The position numbers and the translations under genes were made by a program. Below are positions 46,353 through 58,000 of a stretch of 64,000 nucleotides of DNA, piece by piece (the first letter of the stretch is position 1; the number at the start of each line of letters is the position of its first letter). Below the pieces are notes generated by a model that saw only the letters and a program-made list of their open reading frames with translations, was not told the DNA's origin and did not search any database. Origin of the DNA: Abelmoschus esculentus (Eukaryota > Streptophyta > Magnoliopsida > Malvales > Malvaceae); assembly GCA_035048815.1 (NCBI GenBank), contig JAUCBN010000026.1:16627001-16691000 (forward strand), in the 5' to 3' direction.

Positions 46353-49143
46353 ATGGCACCTGATAAGGTTTTTGGGTTTTATAAACAAGGAAATGACTGG
46401 TAAGCTCTACACTTGTTCTATCTCTCCAATCTCTCTGGTAATTAAAGCTTGGTCACAGTTCCTTGCTCTTTTCTTCCTCCTAAATTTGAAATATTACTGC
46501 TTTTTTTCCATCTAATTTCATGAATGAATTAAAAAAAGAAAGTTAAAGCTCTGTGTGGTAAGATCAAGCTATTCTTGTTTTGATAGTTTTGGGTGTATAG
46601 AAGTGAGACCAAAGGGTTTATCTGTGGCAGCTATAAGCAAAATTGTTGATTTCTGATGTGTTTGTATGAATTATGTTTTATGGTATGGTTTTTATGGCTT
46701 TTGCAGGCTTTGCAAGGCAAGGTTGCCTAGTGATATAACCATTATCGTTGATGGTGTAAACTTTCATCTTCATAAGGCAAGTCAAATTCCTATAATGAGT
46801 TTTAGCTTCATGATAATTAACTTGGGATTGTATGCAAATTGCAGACAGTGCTGCAGAGATTTGTATTTTGTAATGAATGAAAAGGAGATAGACTACACTG
46901 AAACTGAATTTAGATTAACCTTTAAGCAGAAAACCTCAAATAGTGTTTTGGTCTGTACCTTTAGCTTTACTCTTGCTTAATTTCTTATTTTCCGACTCCA
47001 CTTTCTAAGTTTTCATTCCTTGTTTGTGGTCATTTCTGAGGATTTAGCACTACAGTTTAGCGCAACTTCCTGTTGTTAGTTTACTTTTGTCTTGTCCGTG
47101 ATTAACCATGTTATGCTTCTCGGTTTATTTTCGGTAACAGTTTGGTCTTTCCTATTGTTTTTGCTTGATGAAATTGTCATGAACTTTACCTTTGCATCAT
47201 TGTATTGTACTTTATGTCTAAGGCCAACGCGGTGATGTTATACGATAAAATGTTAAGCTTTATGTTCATGTATTGCTGCAGTTTCCGCTTGTGTCCAAAT
47301 GTGGGAAGATTGCTTGCATCTTCGAAGAACTAAATAGTGCCCAGGGTAGAACTTTTACCACAAAGCTTGATGAATTCCCTGGTGGCTCGAACACTTTCTT
47401 GTTCGCATCAAAATTTTGTTATGAAATTCGGGTGGAATTTACTGCTAGAAATATAATAACGGTGTACTGTGCAGCGGACTACCTTGAGATGACGGATGAA
47501 TATGGGGAAGATAATTTACTTTCAAAGGCCAAAAGTTTCTTCCACAAAAATGTACTTTGCAACTGGAAGGACTGTGTGTTGGCTTTACGAAGTTGTGAAT
47601 TGTGCATGCTAAGGGCTGAGAAGCTTAACATATTACAAAAATGTTTGAATGCCCTATCTACAATGGTTTGTACAGATCCTAGTCTGTTTGGCTGGCCCAT
47701 GATGATGTATGGTAGTCTACAAAGCCCCGGTGGAAGCATTCTATGGAATGGAATAAATACTGGGGCGAGAATACGAAGCGCAGAATCTGACTGGTGGTTC
47801 GAAGACATCTTGTATTTCAGTGTTGATTTGTTTGAAAGACTGATCAAAACAATGGAAGAAAGGGGTATTCGGTCTGAACGTCTAGCAGGTGCTGTAATGT
47901 ACTATGCCAGAAAGTATCTACCGGGTCTGGGCCGATGGCAGAACACACAGAGTGGCAAAGCCAGGACAGTTGAATGTTTTAACTTGACTCCTGCCACTGT
48001 TGATCAAAGGATTTTAGTGGAAAGCGTTGAAAGGCTTCTCCCAAAAAAGAAGGGCAAGTCGTTCTGCCGGTTTTTACTTGGACTTCTTCGTGTCGCATTA
48101 ATATTAGGTGTCAATCAAACATGCCTGGATTCTTTGGAGAGGAGAATAGGAAAGCAACTTGAACTGGCTAGCCTTGATGGTCTTTTGATTCCCTCTTTCT
48201 CAGATTCGGATACTCTATATAACACTGATTGTGTTGAACGGATCGTCCATCATTTCGTGTCATCAGAATCCGGGTTAACATTATTTTCACCTCCAACATT
48301 AAACCACATATCATCACCATCATGTGAGCCTCTAAGAAAAGTTGCTAGATTAATGGATAACTATCTTGCAGAAGTTGCTTCTGATGTAAATTTGAAGCCG
48401 GAAAAGATAAGTTCTCTTGCAGAGGTCCTTCCGAATTCTTCAAGAACTTTGCACGATGGGCTGTACAGAGCGCTAGACATCTATTTCAAGGTTTATATTT
48501 ACCGAACCAACTTTGATTTGAATGGAGTTTTCCCTTTTGAGATTTATAAACTTTTGCTGCGGTTGTGCAGGCACACCCTTGGCTTTCCGATAGAGAGAAG
48601 GAAGGACTTTTTAACAACATTGACTATCGGAAACTCTCCATTGATGCCTGTGCTCATGCTTCCCAAAATGAAAGGCTGCCTCTCAGAATTGTTCTCCAAG
48701 TCTTGTTCTTTGAGCAAATGCATTTAAGAACTGCTTTAGCTAGCTGTCTCAATGTCTTGGAAGCTGAAAATGCTCCTACAGGTCAGGGGATTGCCACCAG
48801 TGAGACTGCAGGCCAGATTGTTCAAAGAGATGGATGGATGACAATTGTGCGTGAAAACCATGTTTTAAAGGTGGATATGCACAAGATGAGGTCTAGAGTT
48901 GGAGAACTTGAGGAGGAAATCAGTAAAATAAAGCAAAAAATGAAAAAGGTAACAAAATCAAATAGCTCACTGAGTTCCCCCAGCATAATTTCCCGGAAAT
49001 TTGGGTGCAAGCTTGTTTCGAAATCCGCAGACACCCAAACAGATGTTGGAAGCACAGCTCCAACTCCAAGACCCTCGCTCAAGCAACCATTTTCTTCCCA
49101 TCATTCCAGTCATCGAAAAAGTTTCTCCTTATTTCAAAGTTAA
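46353..49143 (+). CDS. BTB/POZ-NPH3 family protein (At3g22104-like)
   Basis: NPH3/RPT2-type proteins are plant-specific adaptors for CUL3 ubiquitin ligases, several acting in phototropin signalling and auxin transport. Four exons: 46353-46399, 46707-46776, 47282-48490 and 48571-49143, giving 632 aa. A short N-terminus is followed directly by the BTB fold (LPSDITIIVDGVNFHLHKF...AADYLEM, residues ~18-110). The NPH3 domain follows (WWFEDILYFSVDLFERLIKT, AGAVMYYARKYLPGLGRW, LRVALILGVNQTC, LDIYFKAHPWLSDREKEGL, QNERLPLRIVLQVLFFEQMHLR). A coiled coil (LEEEISKIKQKMKKV, ~residues 560-580) and a Ser-rich tail ending SHRKSFSLFQS complete it. Intron 2 begins with GC rather than GT (46777-46778). The family identification is firm. 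The specific At3g22104 assignment is from memory. Confidence 0.92.
46777..47281 (+). promoter_or_regulatory. GC-AG intron (intron 2 of the NPH3-type gene)
   Basis: Exon 2 must end after CATAAG to keep the frame HLHK|FPLV. The donor is therefore AAG|GCAAGT, the standard consensus for GC-AG introns, and the acceptor is GCTGCAG at 47281. A GT donor four bases further on would shift the frame. Confidence 0.8.
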
Positions 49144-50119
49144 CACACAGTAACGAACATCAACTTTTCAACATACAGTGGGTGACTGCTCTTACAAAAA
49201 TCATCCCCTAACAAAAAGATTCTCGTGTTGTACATGAAATAGTTTTGAATGTGTAGAAAAGAAAAGAAAATAGATTCATATCCCCTACAGTCATGGTGTT
49301 CACACTTTTCTGGTTATGAAATCTTCACCATTCATGATTTTCTTTTGGGATCATTATCGTTTCATGAGGGGCATATTTTTCATGAATGGTCAAGATTTCA
49401 TGTGATATAGAAAATGACTGTAGGTGATATGAAACCTTTACAGCTTTTTTCTTGAGCTTCATTATTTGGATTTGGTGTATTCATTTAGGATGTTGAATAT
49501 GTAATATGGGGTTTGAAAGTAAATAGGTGTTGGCGTGCATGTTCTGGCTTGGTGTCATCATAGTCCATAGAAGTAAATAGGTCTAGGTTTTTCCGTTTTG
49601 GAGGAATCATAATATTCCATTGGTTTACATGTATAGCTCTGTAAATCTAGTTGTAAGTAAGGTTTTACTTGGCCAGAGCTGCAAATTGTTGAAATATTCA
49701 ATATATATAGATGGTCTCTCTCTCTATATATATATCATATATGAGGTTAATCTACCTATGTTTCCACATGAAAAAGTAAAGAGCAGTTGAAGAACTGTTT
49801 GCAGCCAGCTATCTCAATTATGCATGCCTATGTTATTTGAAAGGAGAAGTTGTTGTTCTTCTAAAAGCAAAATCCGACCATGCATGTATTCGTGTCGTGT
49901 TCGTATATTTTTCACGTTTTATTATCACATTTAAGATACCATTGATAATATTTCTCTGTAATAAAAGTTGACTGAGCAACAACGTAACTAGTGTTGAAGG
50001 CTTATTTCATGCCTAGGCAAGCCTTGACCATTAACATCGTTACCTAAAAGTACATATAATATAACATTCTCAAAAACTATTAATATAATTAAGTTTATAA
50101 GTTGTACGGGTCATCGATC
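49144..50119. other. 3' flank of the NPH3-type gene
   Basis: Probable 3' UTR and spacer upstream of the tRNA. It holds a short CT/AT microsatellite at about 49712-49737. No other gene is seen. Confidence 0.55.
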
Positions 50120-50201
50120 GTCGCTTTGGCCGAGTGGTTAAGGCGTGTGCCTGCTAAGTACATGGGTTTCACCCGCGAGAGTTCAAATCTCTCAGGCGAC
50201 G
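50120..50201 (+). tRNA. tRNA-Ser (anticodon GCU)
   Basis: An 82-nt gene without intron. The acceptor stem GTCGCTT pairs with AGGCGAC (one G-U), with discriminator G. A-box-like TGGCCGAGTGG and B-box GTTCAAATC are present. The anticodon loop contains CTGCTAA with anticodon GCT, and a long variable arm of class II type follows. TTTT at 50202-50205 is the RNA polymerase III terminator. It reads AGC/AGU codons. The open frame starting at 50102 runs through the tRNA and does not mark the protein start. Confidence 0.95.
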
Positions 50202-50205
50202 TTTT
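50202..50205 (+). terminator. Pol III terminator of tRNA-Ser
   Basis: A run of four T directly after the tRNA 3' end, with a second T6 run about 10 bp later. Confidence 0.7.
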
Positions 50206-50368
50206 CAAATTTTTTGTCCCAGTTCCCTACACCCGCGTAGTACCTGATCATAACTCCATCACTCCATCTCCTTACTTCAAAAACCAAACACAAAATCCCA
50301 CAAAGCCTTTTCTTTCCCTTCCAATATCTCCGCCGTCTTTCCGCTGTATTTCTCCGTTCGATCCCGGA

Positions 50369-53300
50369 ATGTCAATTTCGTCGGCTGCAACCTTCAAACT
50401 CTCTGCTTTTCCTATCAACGATATAACGACGATCAAGGAGATCGGAACCAGAACTTTCGTTTGTTTCAAAGATGTTAATAATATCGAACCTCGGTTTAAA
50501 TTAGCATCCCCAGCATCAGTCTATACGCACCGTTTGACGTTCACGAACCGTGCGTTTGCGGTTCACTGCGTTAGGCCGGAATCTGCAGGGGACACAACTA
50601 GTAGTTCATTGGAAGGGGGGAAAGATAATTTTGATGATGAGTCTAGGGTCTTAGAGATTGGAGACGGCGATCAACTGAAGGATGACTTCGGCGGTGGTGG
50701 AGGTAATGAAGGCGGAGGCTCATTTGGTGGCGGAGACGGTGATGAAGGTGGCAACAATGAAGGTGACAATGAAGATGAAATAGAGTTTGGACCAATTTTG
50801 AAGTTTGAGGATGTGATGAAGGAAGCGAATGCCAGAGGAGTGGAGCTCCCTGCGGATATGCTGGAAGCTGCGAAAAGCAATGGATTACGCAAATTATTCC
50901 TTCTTCGTTACTTGGATTTACAGGTCGGGTTTCAAAAGCTTTAACTTTTACTATTTGATCGTTGATTTTGTTTAATTATTTAGATCAAATAATTGCTTCA
51001 CTCGATTACTTAATCAACTAAATAGAGCAATTGGCTTCATTTGATATTGGATAATACTATAATAGCATAATTACTTATCGTGGTATTTATTCAAGAATAG
51101 CAGTATTTTTAGGGACGAAGCCTAAAAGTACTTTAAATTTTGGCTTAGTTAAATTAAATACGAATACAAATTAACGATAAAAAGTGACTTAGAATGTGTT
51201 GATTCTTCTTAATTTCCTTCCTTATCTATATTTCACTTAAAATCTAGTGTAGTTAATTGGTTTAAATCTATTTTTATGAGCAGGCTGCTTTATACTCTCA
51301 TTTTTTCCTTTTAAATTGACAGGGATCAGTTTGGCCACTTGGCTTTTTAATAAAGTACTGCTCTATGCTCCGGAACAGAATGCTAGCTGATCCTTCATTT
51401 CTTTTCAAAGTTGGAACAGAGGTTTGTGTTTAATTTTTATGTTTGTTCACATGATTAGATGAATGTTGATGATTTCCGAAAGTCATATGAACCCATGTCA
51501 TAAAACTACGAATGTTCGGACCAAGTGACTGTTAAAATTAGCCACATGACTTGGTTGCTATCTTGTCATTATGCTGTAATTAGCCTGATAAGCCTTGCTG
51601 TAGTTTAGCAACACGTAGTTGTGGTTCTCTGTCCAATACAGTTTATGCTGAGTATTTAGTTGTGCTTGAATTTTCCGCTTTTGATTTTTCCTTACTTTGT
51701 TTGATGTGTCATGATGCAGATAGTAATTGACTCTTGCTGTGCAACATTTGCGGAAATGCAGAAAAGGGGAAAGGATTTTTGGACAGAGTTTGAGTTGTAC
51801 CTTGCTGACCTTTTGGTCGGTATAGTCGTTGACATTGCTTTGGTTGGTATGTTAGCACCATATGCTCGTTTTGGTCAACCATCTGCATCCAGAGGATTAT
51901 TTGGTAGCTTACAGCGTGCTACTGCTGCTCTTCCTAGCAGGTCTCCGTATCATCTCAACAGCTTTTGTCTTATGAAATTCTGAGCACTTATTTTGATAGT
52001 TGAATTTTAAATGTTCCTTTGAGTTTGTTCATAATTGGTAGACATTCTCTCTGTTTGATGCTAGAATAGATTTAATGCTTAAGATATTTGTTCATTGGAT
52101 AAAGTGTAAGGTATCATTTTGCTTCTCTCCTCTCTGGTTCCATTTTTTCGTGTACTTTTCACAGATTTAAGTAGTCGGAAGGTATTGAAAAATTTAACTC
52201 AATGGGCATTATTCTACTCTTACAGTGTTTTTGAAGCAGAAAGACCAGGTTGTAAATTTTCAGTGAAACAACGCACTGCGACATATTTTTATAAGGTACT
52301 GCTGAGTGATGAACTTCTATATGAAATGTCAAAGCAGGGAGGTTATGTTGCTCCATGTTCTGATTACCTTTGATATTGCATTTAGTTTGGCCCTGAGATA
52401 ATTGTTGTATTTGTATCTTTTTTTTTCATTTACTTTGCATTTCCTTGTCAAGTTCGACTATTTATATCTTCTGTTATTACTGTAGCATCGCTTGTTGTTC
52501 CTCCTTAAAAAGAAAGGGTATCAATGACATTTTTTCAGGGTCAGTTTCAATGACATATTTGATGTTGTTAGTTAATCTCTTGGCTTATTTTGGATCCAGG
52601 GTGTATTGTATGGCTCAGTCGGGTTTAGTTGTGGTCTTGTTGGCCAAGGCATCGCAAATCTGATTATGACTGCCAAAAGGTACATTTTTCTCTCGATACT
52701 TCGTGTACTTTTTCATGGTTCACCATTTATACTGAAAAACTTCTCACCGTTCGTTCGTGGTAAGATTTCAATGTTGTTTCTTAAATAATTTGAAACTAGA
52801 ATTCAGTATGCAAGAGATCTAATTGGCATGCAACTATTCTGGGAATCATATCACCTGCATTCCTATAATCTAACTGGCAAAACCTACATGATCCTATAAT
52901 GAGAACCAATTCCAAGAATCATATCACCTGCATTCCCTGAGAGGAATTATTTTCTTGATCTGTCTTGCATTCATGCTGGGAAATATATCCAATGATTTGA
53001 TTTGCATTCATGCACATTCTTTACCAACGTTTTCTTTCTTTCAAATTGTTTCCTATTTTTGCAAGTAAACTTCTTAACAATGAGATTCTTAATGTAATTT
53101 ATCTCTGAACTTTAATGGTATTGACCGACTTTGTTTACGAACTATTCCCTGTGTAAATCTTCTAAATGATCAGGAACATAAGGAAATCAGATGAGGACAT
53201 TCCTGTGCCACCTCTTGTGAAGAGTGCTGCTCTTTGGGGTACGTCTAAACATATTTACATTCCAAGTTTTAACTTCAATCTCACACTTCTTAATCTTCCC

Positions 53301-53717
53301 TACCGTGACGACTATTTCATGGACTGCTTGAAGTATTTGAGTTCTTGAATGTGTTTGAATTATTAACTAAAAAGTGTTCATTTATTCATATTCTTAGTTT
53401 GAGAATCGCTTGACAAAATCCAGTTCACAGTTTTTTTAGTTAGCAATTACCATAGAGATTCATAAACTTAGCAGTGGCTATTTGTTGATCTCATCCTGCT
53501 CAATGGGTTGCCGTCTTAATCAGGTGTTTTCCTCGGGGTATCTTCCAACACCCGTTATCAAATCATTAACGGATTAGAGCGTCTGGTAGAAGCCTCACCG
53601 GCCGCGAAACAGCTTCCCCCACTTGCAATGGCCTTCACAGTAGGTGTCCGGTTTGCCAATAATATTTATGGTGGCATGCAATTCGTAGATTGGGCCAAAT
53701 GGAGTGGTGTACAATAG
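50369..53717 (+). CDS. RER1: RETICULATA-related chloroplast protein (DUF3411)
   Basis: RETICULATA-family proteins are plastid envelope membrane proteins needed for normal leaf mesophyll and chloroplast development. Their molecular role is unknown. Seven exons: 50369-50923, 51323-51421, 51720-51940, 52226-52295, 52600-52679, 53174-53238 and 53524-53717, giving 427 aa. I chose ATG 50369 (MSISSAATFKLS) because it begins a typical transit peptide and upstream in-frame sequence runs into the tRNA. The order is transit peptide (~60 aa), acidic Gly-rich linker (GGGGGNEGGGSFGGGDGDE), then the conserved DUF3411 region: EFGPILKFEDVMKEA, LRKLFLLRYLDLQGSVWP, FELYLADLLVGIVVDIALVG (hydrophobic), FEAERPGCKFSV, GLVGQGIANLIMTAKR and MQFVDWAKWSGVQ at the C-terminus. 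The symbol RER1 rests on remembered Arabidopsis gene order beside alpha-adaptin. RETICULATA itself is a close alternative. Confidence 0.88.
52843..52936. repeat. 21-bp direct repeat in intron 5 of the RETICULATA-type gene
   Basis: The same 21-mer (beginning GAATCATATCACCTGC) occurs at 52843-52863 and 52916-52936, 73 bp apart. TCCTATAAT is also repeated between them. Confidence 0.85.
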
Positions 53718-54745
53718 AGGAAAGCAATATCATATCTCCGGCAGGCCGCTTCTTGAATAAGAAAACTCGCCTCCAGCCAGAATGGTCTTAACAATGAAAA
53801 TGAAACACAGTTATTTATAGGAACAAAACGATAGAATTAGACAACATAGTGTTTTTTTTGCCAAATATTTTCTATTGAGAGAAGGATTCCCCCCACCCCA
53901 CCCCTAACACTTTTTTTCTTTCTAATTTGGCTTTTGATAATTCCCTGTTTTAGGGTCAGTTTCGCTGTTCGTGTTTAGGTTGGTCTTTCCTTCCAAACCG
54001 AATTATGCATTTTATTTTGCTTTTTAATATTTATATAAGATAAAAATAGTCATTGTTGAATTAAATAATTAGATTAGTTTATTTGAGTATTCATTTTCCT
54101 GGTAAGATTAAATCAAATACCATTTAAACGCTAGAGTAATAAGATTATTAACTAATTAAGTTAATTTTTAGGGTTAATAACATCACATACCACTTAATTA
54201 TGATCATTGACTTGAAAATATTATATAACTTAAAAAAAAATGTAACACTCAATTTTAATTTTTTTTACTTTTTATTTTTTTATTAACGTCCTTGCCAAGT
54301 TAAAACGACATCAACTGAGGAACAATATTAAAAAAACCATATACTTGGAGAGATTTAAACCCAAAACTTTTAAATATAAAAACTAAGACTTAACCATTTA
54401 ATTAACTTAACATTATATAATATTTTATCATAAATATTATATATTTTAAATCACTTAAGATTATTTTAAATATATTAATATACCCAAAAGCCCGACCCGG
54501 AAAAAACCAAAACCATAACTGACTGGCTGACTTATTCTTTTTGTTAAGTGAAGTTTTTTTAATAGTATATATTTTGAATATTTCTCTTATTTTCCAGTAT
54601 TAATTAATACATTTAATATAGTAATGTTTTACGTAATTTATTACTACTAAATAAAAAAAAAACTGAAAAAAATTAAATCGAGTTAAATAAAAGTCGTCTC
54701 CAGACTGCACATTTTCTTCTAGACGACATTTTTTTTCAAGCACAG

Positions 54746-54778
<33 letters not shown>

Positions 54779-55010
54779 TCTCTTCTCTTTTTCCTTGTCT
54801 CTTTTTATTCTAGATCAGATCATTTCTCCTCAAATTTGAAATTTCCGTTTCTTTTCACACCTCATCATTTTCGCCTTTGAAAATTTTTCGATTTCTTAAT
54901 GCGGCATCGACTTTTCCGTTGCTGCTGATAGAAAAAAAGAGGGGAAGATCTGAAAAATCGAGAGGCAGATTCAGAAGGAAGAAGAGGTGGATCTGGTCGA
55001 TTAAAGTAGA
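53718..55010. other. Intergenic, AT-rich, ending in the alpha-adaptin leader
   Basis: 3' UTR of the RETICULATA-type gene, about 700 bp of A/T-rich DNA, then a pyrimidine-rich leader with a CT microsatellite (54746-54770) leading to the ATG at 55011. The minus-strand frames at 54855-55183 are shadows of this leader and exon 1. Confidence 0.55.
54746..54770. repeat. (CT)n microsatellite in the alpha-adaptin leader/promoter
   Basis: A 25-bp CT tract followed by a T-run. CT-rich tracts are common near plant transcription starts. Confidence 0.85.
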
Positions 55011-58000
55011 ATGGCGATGCATGGGATGAGAGGTCTCTCGGTTTTTATAAGCGAGATTCGAAATTGCCAGAACAAAGAGCAAGAGCGTTTGCGTATCGAT
55101 AAAGAACTCGGCAACGTCCGTAATCGCTTCAAAAATGAGAAGGTTAGGGTTTCAAACAAAACTTTTAAAATTCTTTTCTGCAATTTGAAAGGACATGTTA
55201 ACAGAATGATCGGACTTACTTTTTAAGTTTTCTTAGTGATTCCAGTAGAAGTCGTTTAAAATAAGAATCAGTGAACATTATTTTTTATTGTGCTTATATT
55301 TTGTTGGAATTATGGTTTTGTTTTGAGAGCAGAAGGTGAACTTAATGAGCTGTTAAATTCTATTTAGGGTTTTACCATTCTGTTACATTTTCTTTCTTTT
55401 ATTTACTTTTTAAGTATTGAAAGCAGCTTGTTATGTCTATAATAACCTTTTTCATTTAAAACAACTGGCATTTGAACGCCAATAAATTTATCAATAGTTT
55501 TTCGTTTCAGTGGACTATTAGAATAAACTTATAACAAATGAAACCTCTCATAACTTATTAGCAAAGAAGCTCCTTGTTGTTTCAGAATTGTGGTGGCGGC
55601 TGTTTGAGTGAGAAAACTGCTCCTTTTTTTCTGAACAAACCTATATCGTCCATATTAGAATATTATATATAAGCTCGCTCTTTCTTTTTACTTTTTAGCC
55701 TTTCATTTTATTTTTTCAATATTAAGTGAAAAAGGGGAAATTAAAGGTGAACTAAAAACATGAGGAAAATATAGCAAAAAAGCAAAAGCACAAGCAACTG
55801 GAGCCACAGAGTGTGGTTGGATTGAAGTTCATAGTAATATATTGAAACTTTTAACAATTTTACAAAGCCTAACTTGAATGGAACTTTTTATAATGCTATC
55901 AAGTATGCTCACGGCTCACCAATCATGAGAATCTCTCACAATTTGATATTCCAATTAAAAAGGGTACTGAACTCCTACCATGCATATTTATAGGGTCTTT
56001 TTTGTAGGCACCTCAGTCTGTACAATGTAGTACGACAGTGCTCTTATCAAACAAACCTGTTGCTTTTGGAAAAAAAATATATATTATATAGAGTTGCACT
56101 TGCAATTAAATAGGTCTTATGTAATAAGCTTGCTCAATCTGGCTGCTAATGACTATGAGATCTACGATTCCTTTTGAAGAGTTGGTTCTCACCAATTTGG
56201 CTGTGAGGATGAGGATGTTGATATTGATTGTGTTTTCATGCAGAAGCATGATTAAAAAGACTAACATTTGAACTATGTTTTTGTTGTTAAAACTTTAAAG
56301 TTGTATCCCTTAGTGAGGATTCTAACTTTTAATGATACATTTATATAAAGCGATGAACTTATCAATCCCTCGGTATATTCAAATTGCAAACATAGTTTTA
56401 TTTGGATTTTATAGCTCCGACTGTTTATCAGAGTAATAATTAGGAGACTGTTCTTGAAGCTTTTGATTTGGTTAGATGTTAGAATTACTGTTTGTCTTTC
56501 TCTCACATTGCATGTGTTCTTTCACATTGAGCATTTACTCCAGCTTTAAACATGCTAGAATTTTAGGTTCATTCTCTTCTACAGGAATCCATCTATTTCT
56601 TTATTTAAGGGCTGTTTGTGAATTTCAGCCTGTTCTCCAGTTTCAGTAATGTTGTGTTACTGTTTTGAGATGAATGTTTTTCTCTTTTTTAATAGTTACC
56701 TTACCTAGGAGGAGTTTTAGCTTATTCTTTCATGTGACATTTAAATCTTAGAGCCAAATTTGTCCAAACAGTGGCCATTACCTCTAGGAACATTTTAACG
56801 GAACCTTTTAGTGGCTTGTTTGGTGACAATGTCTTTGGAGTGACTTAAGAAGATTAGGGAGAAGTTTCTTACTGAAAATTTATATTCTTCTGACAGGGAC
56901 TGACACCATATGAGAAGAAGAAATATGTTTGGAAAATGCTTTATATATACATGCTGGGTTATGACGTTGATTTTGGTCATATGGAAGCTGTGTCCTTGAT
57001 ATCTGCACCAAAGTATCCTGAAAAGCAGGTAAGACCCTTTTCATTTACTCTTTAATATGATTAGATACATATTGGGACATATGAGCTCCATGTCACTTGT
57101 TAGAATATGAACTACCATGGAAGCTTTTTTTCTTTATACTTGTAATAGTTACTATTGCATGCTACGTTTTTTCCAAAAATAAAGCTGGAAAGTTTTGCTA
57201 CTATTGAAGGCTCAATTAACCATTATATGATTCTATTGTATTCTTTGAAATTATTTTAATGGGCATCTCAAATAAAGGATTTATTATGGAAGCTTGTGTA
57301 GTTAATAAATTAATTATCATGCTTTGAATGCTTGATATTGAAATCTGCATGTTTCCATTTTCTTTGTGGTTCTTTAACTTTTGCTCTCCCACGATTGATC
57401 ACAGGTTGGATACATTGCGACATCTTGTTTACTCAATGAAAATCATGATTTTCTGAGACTAGCAATCAACACTGTACGCAATGATATAATTGGTCGAAAT
57501 GAGACTTTTCAGTGCCTTGCACTAACAATGGTAAGGCTGAAAAACTTGGTCAGGGTTCTAGATGTGCCTTGTAATTAGAATGGGGAATGAATTCTATCTG
57601 ATTTACCACATCAATAGCTGCCATGCTACATACTTAATTGAGATGCATACAGAAAGTTCATAGCTGGACTTGGTTCGTGGCAGTTTTCTCAAGAGAAGTT
57701 TTTGGTTCACTTCTCTAAATATTATTCATCGCTTCATAATTTACATTGTAGGCATTGTTCCTGGATCTGCAATAGTGTTCTTATCATTATAGACGCCTTG
57801 TATTTTTCATTTTTTTTTTACTTTTATCTTTTTTTCTATATTGTTATATCTACTCTTGTCCTGAATACTTTGTAGGTTGGTAATATTGGTGGGAGGGACT
57901 TTGCTGAATCTTTGGCACCTGATGTTCAAAAGCTACTTGTAAGGGACCAGAAACTTCTTGAGTTCAAGTGTTTCTTGTTCTAAAATAATTCACTGATGAA

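Noticed and set aside
50102..50368. Longer N-terminus for the RETICULATA-type protein starting at 50102
   Set aside because: This part of the open frame is the tRNA-Ser gene and its terminator. The ATG at 50369 starts a typical transit peptide.
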